DNA from: Treponema sp.
GTDB taxonomy: Bacteria > Spirochaetota > Spirochaetia > Treponematales > Breznakiellaceae
Assembly (NCBI GenBank): GCA_031259035.1
Contig: JAIRLZ010000043.1
Coordinates: forward strand, 1-7,087
Direction of reading: 5' to 3'
Length of the DNA stretch: 7,087 nucleotides
This document shows positions 1 to 6,917 of the stretch, one piece after another. Each line of letters begins with the position of its first letter. The first letter of the stretch is position 1. Position numbers and translations under genes: made by a program. The notes beneath the pieces are model-generated. The model did not search any database, was not told the DNA's origin, and was given only the letters and a program-made list of their open reading frames with translations.

Positions 1-35
1 TCCGATTTTGGGCGCGAAGCGCAACAAACTCCTAG

Positions 36-3000
36 TTACGGAGCCTCTTCAATTCTCACCAACTCTCCGGCGGAGCGCCCGAAAATATCCTCCTCGTACA
101 TGCATTCGGCTTGCGCCGACGGCGTCGGATACACGCCCGGCATGACCGCGCGGAACCGGAATTCCACCGTTTGCCTGCCCGCTTTGAAGAAGTCCCAGTG
201 GAAGCGGATTTCATCGTCCATGATGAACCTGAGCGGCGGCTCGACCCAATCCCGCCACGCGCTTTCGGCGTCGCTTGTTTTCGGTGGGGTTGTTGAACTG
301 GTGACAAAGGCCGCGTCCACGATTTCCGCCCCAGAAGGCGCCGGAACGCGGAGCGCGAGAAAGGCGCGGTCGCGTGAGGAGGAGACCGTCACCCGCCGGG
401 TGTAGGTTTTTCCCGCGATGAGGCGTCCATCTTTTACAACCGCGCCGTTGTCGTCGAGAGTCTCGGCGAAGACGCCGACGCCTTCGTCGCGCATGACCGC
501 AAGCTCGGCGGGTATGCCGTAACGGAGGCTCACACTGTAATACAGGACGCCCGAACCCTGCCGCTCGATCCGCAACGGAAGCGGCGTATCGCGCCTTACA
601 TCGCTTACAGGCGGATCCGTAAACAGCTTGAGCGCGGAGACAAGGGTTCCTCCATATGCGGAAAAATCCACCTGCGCAAACGGTCTTGAATCAAGAGTGA
701 CAATTCCGCGCATGTTGGCGCCTTGGGCGGCTTCGGCGTCCGCGATACGCCCGAATGCGAGAACAGCCCAGAACGAGGACGCTGTATTTGTCCATACGCC
801 GCGCCGCTGCCGCTCAATGATTGACGTCGCAAGGCGCGCCGTCATATCATCACTAGGGTACAGCGAGTGGTAGAGCATGAGCGCGATGGCGTAGCGATCA
901 ACGTCATACCCCCAGAAATTGCCTTTGCTTTCATACGTGTCGGTTAGATCAACGGAGCGGGTTCCCGGGCGCAGGAAGTTTTTGATCTTGTCCAAAATGG
1001 CCGCCGCTGTTTTTTTATCGCCAGAATCAAACGCGGCGAGCCCCGCAAAGCCGTAGCCTGATATGCCAAGCGCATCTCCCTGTTTAAGGTACTTGCTGAT
1101 GTCATTGTTGAGCTTCTCGCCGTTCATGGCGCGTATCCACAGCCGGTACCCTGTGAGGAAGGGATCCGCCTCGAACAATTCGTTTATAATCATATATGAC
1201 TGAAGGCTTTTTATGATGGCGTCCGCGTCAATGGCGGCGGGAACCGCATAGCCCTTCTGTTTCGCCAAAAGCGCGATATGCGCCACGCGCAAGGACACCA
1301 TCGGATTGCCGTATTTGCCGCCGGGCCAATAGGGGTACAAACCGTCCGGAAGTTTGCATTTCGCAATCGCGGCAAGCTCCGCCTCCACAACCGCTCTGGG
1401 GTTCTTCACTGGCGATTCCAATTGAAACGCGCCCAAGTGATCCCCAAAGGCGATCAGCGGCAGCAACGCGGCGGTGCGCTGTTCAAGGCAGCCATAGGGA
1501 TAGGCGAGGAGATACTGCGCCGCGTCTTTGAGCTGCGCCAACCGGGACGCGGCGAGAGTGACGCCGAGGCTACCGGTTCCCTCCGGCGTAATCGCTGGCA
1601 GCGCCACGCCCTCCTCGACAAAAGGACGCTCGTTGTTCAGATTTCCGATAGCGCCCACCGTTTCATAGACGACCGGACGATCCACCGCTATTGTTCTCGT
1701 GATCCGCTCATTCACCGAAGGAGAGGTGAGGGTGAACGTCAACCGCGCTTCGCCCGCGCCCACAGCCGCGACCATAAACCGCGCTTCTGTCGTGGACCCC
1801 GGCGCGATGGACACGGTTTTTTCCGCTTCTCCATCAACGGCAAGTACATCGCCCCACAACCCGCCCGCATCGGCATTTTCAACCGCAAGAGCCACGGTCG
1901 CGGTTGTCTCGCCCGCTTCGAGGTTGGTCAGGAGGAGGGACACGCTTCCGGTGTCACGCCAACGCAGCTTGCGGGGCGTCGCTATGGAAGCGTTCAGCGG
2001 CTGGCTTACCCGCAGGTCCCGCTCGTTCACGCCGAAATTTTCAACGCCGGCAGCGACCGCGGTGCAACGGTAGGTCGTAAGGGAATCGGGCAGCGGAAAT
2101 GTCACGGTAACGGTTCCGTCGGCGCCCGTCACAAGGTACGGCTCAAATACGGCCGTGGGGCGGAAATCCTTGCGTTCTTCCATTTTGGACCCGTCCTCGC
2201 TGTCCCCGCCCTGCAAGTCCGCAAGGGCGTACACAACCGGATCGATAAGGAGGGAGCGGCTGTCCGCGCCCCGTACGCCGAGCGGGAAATTATGCGGCGC
2301 ATAGAAATACGCGAGCGGATCCGGCACATGGTAGTCGATGAGGTCTACGACGCCCCGGTCAACCGCCATGAAGGTGAGTTCCGCTCCGGCGACCGGCTTG
2401 CCGCCAAGCGTCACCTTCACTTTCACTTCCGCCTGATCCTTGGGGCGGTACGCGGGCTTCCGCGGTTCGATTTCCACCTTGTAATGGCGGGTTTCCGCGT
2501 CAACGCGGATGTCCGCAATGCCGAAAATCCCCTTGGGCTTATCCAGATCGGGATCGTAGTAGGTGTTTTGCGGGGGGCCGGATCGCACCGTGTAACTCGA
2601 AAGCGCGACATACACGATAGGCACATAGGACTCGTCTATCGGAATGTCAATCAGACGCGCCGAGCCGTCCAATTCGATGATCTTTTCTGAAATAACGCCT
2701 TCCCGTTCAATGGTCAAAAGGTAGTTTCCCTTAGGCAGGGGGGACCGAACCAGCAGTTTCGCGGTCTCTCCGACCGCGTATTCCGGCTTGTCGGGCGTCA
2801 GCGTGATGGCGTCAACATCGTCCGAACCCCAGTGAACCCAGCCGCCCCCGCTGACATAAAAGCCCATGCGGGTGACAACCGGCCTGCCCTTCTCATCTTT
2901 TGAAGTGAAGCGAATTTCCCATTGTCCGCTTTTCGCCGGCGTGAAAGGAAGAAGTCCCGCCGTGTTTTTCCCCGGCGAGAATATCCTTTCCTCCACAATC

Positions 3001-5960
3001 TCTTCGACGCGCTCCCAACTCACATTCACGCGCCCGCCTATGCCAGCTTGCCGCGACTGTTTCCAGTCATACCTGATGAATTGCGCTTTGATAGTGGTGT
3101 TTTCAGGCGCGGTGTACGCTGCGGCGGACGCCGTTCCTTCCGGGGCGACCAGCGCCCAGCTTGTGGTCGCGGGTTTGCCGGCGGCCAAAAAATACGCGGA
3201 ACGCCGGCTGCTGTCAACATCATTCACGCTTTTAATCGCGCCTTCGTCGATTCGCGTCCCAATGTAAAACCGCGCGGGGTGAACCATGACGCTTGCGCGG
3301 CTTGAAACCTGTTGGCGGGAGGCGTCCTGAACCGACGCTTCAAGCCGGTAGGAATAGGGGGCGCCTTCAACGCCGTCGTCAGCCGCGACTTGGGTGATGT
3401 CCGCGCTGCCGTCAGGTCCGAGCGAACCTTCTCCGCGCCCTACAAAGGAACCGCCGTCAGTGTTGTCAGGACCGAAACTCCAGTGTTCCCACGGCGCGGG
3501 CGGGGCGAACCATGCGCGATCCCGCGTCCAGAAATAGGTGTATGGAGCGCCGGATAAAATCCCGCCCGCAAGGTAATTCGCGGAAAAATGCATGGAGAGG
3601 GCGTCGCCCTTGTAACGAAGCGAATCAAACGATTCGAGCGACGCCTCGAATCTGAGAGCCTCGAAATTCGCCGTGGTAAAGGTGACAACATGGGTCGCGT
3701 TGGCGCGTGAGTATTTTATAGTGTAAACGCCCGGATCGAGGTCTGAAGGAAGCGTGAACGAGCCGCAACTGCCCCCGTTTTGGGTGGTCTCGCCTTTCAG
3801 GGAGGCAATCGGCTTCGCGTTGTACATGCCGGTGGAAACTTCAACCGTATACGGACCGACGTAGGGCCGGTATTTCCCCCGCAAGAGCGTTCGGTCGATG
3901 CCCCGAAACGTAACGGTTTCACCGGGCTTGTAAAGCCCCCTGTCGGTGAATAAAAAGACAACAGGCCGCTCTCGTTCCGCGCTGAACGGATCAACCGCGG
4001 CTTCAACGTCGAACCGCCACATATTGTGGCTCCCATTCGGGATAAATTCAGCTTCATCGCCGCCGGCTGCGGCGCCGCCGTTTTCTATCACCCTGACGCC
4101 GAACCCGCCGCCCGCGGCGCCTTGCGTACTCGCTGAGTACGAGGGCTGGGAAAACATGGATACAAAAGCGCCGTCCGGGAAATCGAACGCCGCAAGCCCC
4201 TTGCTGTCGGTTTTCCCTTCAACCACCACGGTTCCGCTGTCGAGAAGCTGCACGAGCGCGTTGGCGACAGGCTCTCCGGTGGAAAGACGGGTAGCCCATA
4301 CCAGCGCCGCATTGTACGCGTACCTCGTGGTGATGCCAATGTCCGTAACCTGCACCGAAAGCCACGTGGCGCCGGAATCAACCCTGTCCGGCCGCCAACT
4401 GTTTTTGGTCTGATAACGCCAGTACATGCCCACAGTTCCTTTGCCCGAAGCGCCGAGATACGGGGACAGATCTTCCATGACAAAATGTTTCTGATTGGGC
4501 GGAATAATGGACACATCAAGGGGAGCCGCGCGGCTGCCATCCACTCTTTCGTAGGGGCTGTTCACCCTCCCGATGATTGCGCTGATGGAGATGGGGTTCT
4601 GCGTTTCCCACACGTACCGCGCCGGATATGCGGCTTCCAGCATTTTGGGTCCTCTGTCATAAATTGACACGTAGCTGCTCGCGCCGCCGACAGAAACAAC
4701 GACGCTTTCATCGCGCCCCAAGGTTCTGCCCAAGACATCCTTCAATCCCCCGGCAATGGTGAGCGTATAGTCTGTTTCGTATTGCAGGGGTATATTGTTC
4801 AGGACAACGGAACTGCCGTACACCGTTACATTTTCAGAAGTCAACGCGGGAATCCCGGCGGAACCCCCGCTTATGGAAAAGAAGCGTTCCGCGCCCTTTG
4901 CTTCCACGCCGTAGTTGAAAGAAACAGTGATAGGTATGGAATTGTACTGTCTGACCCTGGGCGACGAGTGAGATCGCGCCGTTGCGTTTGCAAAGCTGAA
5001 CGGACGCAGGGTGTGGAATGTGTAGGAAACGGACTCCTTTGAGCCAAGCCAGCCCGGCTGTGAGCGCGCTCCCACTTTCACGGTGACTCTCATGTCCGTA
5101 TCAACGGGCGGTCTGTCATTCAACGTGATAAGTACGAACTGATCGTCAGAGGCGTTGCGGGCGGAGTAGCCGCGTTCTATCTTTTCAGGGCGCGAAAGCG
5201 TGAAAGGAAACGTTTTGCCGGCGCCGCCCGCATCGCGTATCTCGATCCATTGCGCGATTTCATCTAAATCAACCGCATGGGAAAACACCACCGTACTGAA
5301 CCGCGCCTCATCGGGCGGCGCGTTGTAGGAGCTTGTCCACATGTCCGCCGGACCCAGCGACCAGCTTAGAACGCCAAGCCGTTCCGTCTCAAAACTGAAC
5401 GATGCGGCGCCCTCAAGTTTCTTGCCTCCGAGCGATTGCATCTTGTCAGAAACCGTGACAACGTATTTCTGCTGGGGAAGCGCGTCGTCATCCGGCTCAA
5501 AGGAGAGCAGTTTTGTTCCATGCCAGCGGTACACGCCCTTCAAGGGAGGGTCAATGGCGAACAGCCCCGCTTCTTCCGTAATTGGGTCTCCGAGTTTTGC
5601 GAGCGGAACCACGGGCTGGGAAAACACCGCGTAGATGGAAGGCTTCTTTACCTCCGACGGAAGCTCTTCCTGAGGTCCGAACGCCGTTATAGTGAACGGC
5701 TCATCGCTTTCCTGTATGCGGGCGTCGCCTCCGTCGGACTCCGCGCCCGCAACCGGCTCGTAATACGCGATGCGGTACGCGGCCATATCCGCCCTCACCC
5801 TGCCCGGCGCGGCGGACGCGCTTGAAAACAAGGCGATGTCCCCGCCTTCTTGTTGAGGCGAGGCGTCTTTAGCGCGCGCGGCGCAGGCGAAAAGCATGGT
5901 TAATAGCGCGATAATCATAAGAATATAGAAAGAATAATAGAAAAAATAACGGCGTTTCAT
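36..5960 (-). CDS. Bacterial alpha-2-macroglobulin family protein, thioester-containing, exported (probable lipoprotein)
   Basis: This 1974-residue protein belongs to the YfhM/YfaS-type bacterial A2M family (COG2373). In the characterised members it is a periplasmic protease trap anchored to a membrane: bait-region cleavage exposes a thioester that bonds covalently to the protease. Visible parts, with approximate residues: basic N-terminus and hydrophobic signal segment 5-25; low-complexity linker about 31-90; Ig-like MG domains about 90-540; an MG3-like domain around W555; MG2-type signature DRGLYKPGE at 673-681; further MG domains to about 1160; bait-region domain with YRP at 1171-1173; A2M core domain from F1266 with PLPDSLTTYR; thioester motif YPYGCLEQR with C1491 and Q1494; alpha-toroid thioester domain about 1465-1760 (WTNTASSFWA from W1723); C-terminal MG10 domain with DDEIRFHW from 1915, then FRFRAVMPG and FGRSAG. 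It is about 300 residues longer than E. coli YfhM (about 1650). The frame is unbroken. The start is supported by the signal peptide and by AAGGAA nine bases upstream. A pbpC gene often neighbours this family but is not visible here. The family call is very secure; the exact domain edges are not. Confidence 0.96.
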   Translation of the reverse strand: MKRRYFFYYSFYILMIIALLTMLFACAARAKDASPQQEGGDIALFSSASAAPGRVRADMAAYRIAYYEPVAGAESDGGDARIQESDEPFTITAFGPQEELPSEVKKPSIYAVFSQPVVPLAKLGDPITEEAGLFAIDPPLKGVYRWHGTKLLSFEPDDDALPQQKYVVTVSDKMQSLGGKKLEGAASFSFETERLGVLSWSLGPADMWTSSYNAPPDEARFSTVVFSHAVDLDEIAQWIEIRDAGGAGKTFPFTLSRPEKIERGYSARNASDDQFVLITLNDRPPVDTDMRVTVKVGARSQPGWLGSKESVSYTFHTLRPFSFANATARSHSSPRVRQYNSIPITVSFNYGVEAKGAERFFSISGGSAGIPALTSENVTVYGSSVVLNNIPLQYETDYTLTIAGGLKDVLGRTLGRDESVVVSVGGASSYVSIYDRGPKMLEAAYPARYVWETQNPISISAIIGRVNSPYERVDGSRAAPLDVSIIPPNQKHFVMEDLSPYLGASGKGTVGMYWRYQTKNSWRPDRVDSGATWLSVQVTDIGITTRYAYNAALVWATRLSTGEPVANALVQLLDSGTVVVEGKTDSKGLAAFDFPDGAFVSMFSQPSYSASTQGAAGGGFGVRVIENGGAAAGGDEAEFIPNGSHNMWRFDVEAAVDPFSAERERPVVFLFTDRGLYKPGETVTFRGIDRTLLRGKYRPYVGPYTVEVSTGMYNAKPIASLKGETTQNGGSCGSFTLPSDLDPGVYTIKYSRANATHVVTFTTANFEALRFEASLESFDSLRYKGDALSMHFSANYLAGGILSGAPYTYFWTRDRAWFAPPAPWEHWSFGPDNTDGGSFVGRGEGSLGPDGSADITQVAADDGVEGAPYSYRLEASVQDASRQQVSSRASVMVHPARFYIGTRIDEGAIKSVNDVDSSRRSAYFLAAGKPATTSWALVAPEGTASAAAYTAPENTTIKAQFIRYDWKQSRQAGIGGRVNVSWERVEEIVEERIFSPGKNTAGLLPFTPAKSGQWEIRFTSKDEKGRPVVTRMGFYVSGGGWVHWGSDDVDAITLTPDKPEYAVGETAKLLVRSPLPKGNYLLTIEREGVISEKIIELDGSARLIDIPIDESYVPIVYVALSSYTVRSGPPQNTYYDPDLDKPKGIFGIADIRVDAETRHYKVEIEPRKPAYRPKDQAEVKVKVTLGGKPVAGAELTFMAVDRGVVDLIDYHVPDPLAYFYAPHNFPLGVRGADSRSLLIDPVVYALADLQGGDSEDGSKMEERKDFRPTAVFEPYLVTGADGTVTVTFPLPDSLTTYRCTAVAAGVENFGVNERDLRVSQPLNASIATPRKLRWRDTGSVSLLLTNLEAGETTATVALAVENADAGGLWGDVLAVDGEAEKTVSIAPGSTTEARFMVAAVGAGEARLTFTLTSPSVNERITRTIAVDRPVVYETVGAIGNLNNERPFVEEGVALPAITPEGTGSLGVTLAASRLAQLKDAAQYLLAYPYGCLEQRTAALLPLIAFGDHLGAFQLESPVKNPRAVVEAELAAIAKCKLPDGLYPYWPGGKYGNPMVSLRVAHIALLAKQKGYAVPAAIDADAIIKSLQSYMIINELFEADPFLTGYRLWIRAMNGEKLNNDISKYLKQGDALGISGYGFAGLAAFDSGDKKTAAAILDKIKNFLRPGTRSVDLTDTYESKGNFWGYDVDRYAIALMLYHSLYPSDDMTARLATSIIERQRRGVWTNTASSFWAVLAFGRIADAEAAQGANMRGIVTLDSRPFAQVDFSAYGGTLVSALKLFTDPPVSDVRRDTPLPLRIERQGSGVLYYSVSLRYGIPAELAVMRDEGVGVFAETLDDNGAVVKDGRLIAGKTYTRRVTVSSSRDRAFLALRVPAPSGAEIVDAAFVTSSTTPPKTSDAESAWRDWVEPPLRFIMDDEIRFHWDFFKAGRQTVEFRFRAVMPGVYPTPSAQAECMYEEDIFGRSAGELVRIEEAP
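1479..1490 (-). other. Thioester motif codons (Cys-Leu-Glu-Gln) of the A2M
   Basis: The codons TGC CTT GAA CAG on the minus strand encode C1491-L-E-Q1494, preceded by YPYG. In the A2M family the Cys thiol and Gln side chain form the internal thioester that captures the protease. Many bacterial YfaS-type paralogues lack it, so its presence places this protein in the covalent-trapping class. Confidence 0.93.
5870..5960 (-). other. Signal peptide of the A2M protein with probable lipobox (Cys26)
   Basis: The first 30 residues show a KRR basic head, an aromatic and aliphatic hydrophobic core (about residues 5-25), then LFAC ending at Cys26 (codon 5883-5885). This fits a lipoprotein signal with Leu at -3 and Ala at -1, although Phe at -2 is unusual. 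Characterised YfhM-type A2Ms are lipoproteins, which supports lipidation. The alternative is signal peptidase I cleavage after the ARA at residues 28-30. Export is well supported; lipidation is likely but not certain. Confidence 0.7.
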
Positions 5961-6013
5961 AGCGATAGGTTCCTTTTCGCTTACAGTGTACTACCGCAAC
6001 GCGGAATGGTCAA
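5961..6013 (-). promoter_or_regulatory. Sigma70-type promoter and ribosome binding site of the A2M gene
   Basis: Read on the minus strand there is TTGACC (6008-6013), a spacer of exactly 17 bases, then TACACT (5985-5990). These match the -35 consensus at 5 of 6 positions and the -10 consensus at 4 of 6. Transcription would begin near 5978 and give a leader of about 18 bases. The leader contains AAGGAA (5970-5975), nine bases before the ATG, as the Shine-Dalgarno site. The promoter lies after the stop of the upstream gene, so the A2M gene can be transcribed independently of it. Confidence 0.6.
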
Positions 6014-6030
6014 GGGAAGCTTTTTTTGAG

Positions 6031-6062
6031 CGGCGCCATGAAGGAATAAGGCGCTGGCGCCG
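6031..6062. repeat. GC-rich inverted repeat between the nuclease-like gene and the A2M gene
   Basis: CGGCGCC (6031-6037) and GGCGCCG (6056-6062) are perfect 7-base inverted arms around an 18-base loop. The site is 16 bases past the stop of the nuclease-like gene and just upstream of the A2M -35 box. It could form a hairpin that ends or stabilises the nuclease transcript. On the minus strand it is followed by an A run rather than a T run, so it is not a classical intrinsic terminator. A shorter alternative pairing, GCGCC (6033-6037) with GGCGC (6050-6054), competes with it. Confidence 0.4.
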
Positions 6063-6077
6063 GGCGAAGCCGGTCAA

Positions 6078-6704
6078 TCACCACTCGCGGGGGCGGCACG
6101 GATCTTTCGGCTCGGTGATCTTGAATGTCTCTCCAGACGGCTCAACCACATAAAAGCCTTGTTTCAAGGCGTATCCCTTTTCGCTGTCGTTGAAAACCAC
6201 CCCGGCGACGGCCCCCAGGTATATGCGCTTGTCGCCGCGCAGATCCGCGTATTTCCGCAGTTTTTCCATGCGCTCGATATGATAGTTTATATCACTGATA
6301 TCGGGCTTGGTTTTGATCTCGACGGCCATCACCTTGTCGCCGTTTTCCAGCAGGGCGTCAACCTCTGTGAATATGTCGTGTTCCTTGTCCTTGATTATAG
6401 ACCGGTTCGCTTTGGTGAAAATAAACCCCAACTCATCGAATTTCTCCACGAGGTTCGGCATGATCATATATTCAACCATTTCGCCGAAACGGTTGGAAAG
6501 ATACCCGAACCGTTTGTCGGTCGCCTTCATCTGCTTGTCGGTCGCCATCTGGCTTTCCCTCAGTTCTTTATGGCTTTCCCTCAGTTCTTTATAGCTTTCC
6601 CTCAATTCTTTAAACCCTTGTGCGTTTTCCCTGATTATCGCCCAAATTTCATCGGCGACGGCTCTCCACTCCGGCGCCGCTTGCGTTGTTTGTGTTGTCT
6701 CCAT
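6078..6704 (-). CDS. PD-(D/E)XK nuclease-like protein with N-terminal heptad-repeat coiled coil (DUF3782-like)
   Basis: This 208-residue soluble protein has no signal peptide or membrane segment. Residues about 30-68 are helical heptad repeats: KELRESY, KELRESH, KELRESQ, then MATDKQM and KATDKRF, a probable coiled coil for oligomerisation. Residues about 72-185 form a PD-(D/E)XK-type core. Visible parts are FGEMVEYMIMPNL (74-86), a candidate first acidic residue E75, then EVD with D116, a strand, and E129-I-K131 as the D...ExK catalytic signature; a helix and strands follow. This layout of a variable coiled coil plus a restriction-like core matches the DUF3782-like group, which is abundant in cyanobacteria and some spirochaetes. 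Its biological role is not established, and DNA cleavage has not been shown here. The start is supported by AGGAGA (6713-6718) eight bases upstream of the ATG. It lies 117 bases upstream of the A2M gene in the same orientation. The gene looks intact, with its catalytic residues in place. Confidence 0.82.
   Translation of the reverse strand: METTQTTQAAPEWRAVADEIWAIIRENAQGFKELRESYKELRESHKELRESQMATDKQMKATDKRFGYLSNRFGEMVEYMIMPNLVEKFDELGFIFTKANRSIIKDKEHDIFTEVDALLENGDKVMAVEIKTKPDISDINYHIERMEKLRKYADLRGDKRIYLGAVAGVVFNDSEKGYALKQGFYVVEPSGETFKITEPKDPCRPREW
6513..6612. repeat. 21-bp tandem repeats inside the nuclease-like gene, encoding heptads
   Basis: Three consecutive 21-base units lie at 6550-6570, 6571-6591 and 6592-6612. 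The first two are identical and the third differs at two positions. Each encodes one seven-residue KELRES-x heptad. A second, diverged pair with the same 21-base period lies at 6513-6533 and from 6534, sharing TTGTCGGTCGCC and encoding the ATDK heptads. Units of 21 bases keep the reading frame when copies are gained or lost, so the coiled coil can change length without breaking the gene. Confidence 0.9.
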
Positions 6705-6754
6705 GCTTGTCTTCTCCTGATAGAAAATATAGCGCTTTTTCGGCTATGTGGAAA
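6705..6754 (-). promoter_or_regulatory. Candidate promoter and ribosome binding site of the nuclease-like gene
   Basis: On the minus strand TTTCCA (6749-6754, 4 of 6 to the -35 consensus) is followed after 17 bases by TATATT (6726-6731, 5 of 6 to the -10 consensus). Transcription would start near 6719, leaving a very short leader that just includes the AGGAGA Shine-Dalgarno site at 6713-6718. The -10 box is good and the -35 box weak. The short leader makes the exact start uncertain. Confidence 0.4.
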
Positions 6755-6863
6755 GCCGCCGCAAGGGTGAAAGCGCGGTTTGTCAACCTTTTTCAAATCA
6801 TATGTCTATGTCAACAGCTTTTATTCGCAGTGGGGTCTCATACCCATACACACTAACTTAGAT
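6755..6863. other. AT-richer divergent intergenic segment, possible left edge of an insertion sequence
   Basis: This stretch separates the divergent nuclease-like and transposase genes and is clearly richer in A and T than the flanking coding DNA from about 6785 onward. It carries TGTCAAC twice in direct orientation (6781-6787 and 6809-6815) and a weak GGGT/ACCC inverted pair (6833-6836 and 6842-6845). If the plus-strand gene is a transposase, the left end of its element should lie somewhere here. The matching right end is outside the window, so no terminal repeat can be assigned. Confidence 0.3.
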
Positions 6864-6909
6864 TTGGCAAACCTTTGATTTATTGATATACTATAAAAAA
6901 CACCGGAGG
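6864..6909 (+). promoter_or_regulatory. Strong sigma70-type promoter and ribosome binding site of the plus-strand transposase-like gene
   Basis: TTGGCA (6864-6869) and TATACT (6887-6892) each match consensus at 5 of 6 positions and are separated by exactly 17 bases. Transcription would start near 6899. GGAGG (6905-6909) lies eight bases before the ATG at 6918 and is a full-strength Shine-Dalgarno site. Together they strongly support the 6918 start and show that the short plus-strand frame is a real gene. Confidence 0.65.
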
Positions 6910-6917
6910 TTTGTAGT

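Noticed and set aside
12..22. A GCGC-GAA-GCGC hairpin just after the A2M stop codon as a terminator
   Set aside because: The stem is only four base pairs and no T run follows on the minus strand, so it does not support a terminator call.
1278..2690. A 470-residue open frame on the plus strand, antisense to the A2M gene
   Set aside because: It lies wholly inside the A2M coding region, is rich in Arg, His and Gly with no recognisable domain, and is the kind of long antisense frame expected in GC-rich coding DNA.
2866..3305. Two overlapping plus-strand frames of about 130 residues
   Set aside because: Both are antisense to A2M, overlap each other in different frames, and show no family motif; their length follows from the base composition of the A2M gene.
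4088..4540. A 150-residue minus-strand frame
   Set aside because: It is an out-of-frame shadow inside the A2M gene with Arg/Pro-rich, non-protein-like composition.
6021..6027. A run of seven T on the plus strand as a terminator tail
   Set aside because: No gene is transcribed toward it on the plus strand and no stable stem precedes it.
6159..6770. A 203-residue plus-strand frame
   Set aside because: It is antisense to the nuclease-like gene. Its FPQFF repeats are simply the reverse reading of the 21-bp heptad repeats, while the minus frame has a ribosome binding site and catalytic motif.
6778..6793. GGTT-TGTC-AACC followed by a T run as an intrinsic terminator
   Set aside because: The stem is four base pairs with two weak A-T pairs, and no plus-strand gene ends before it.
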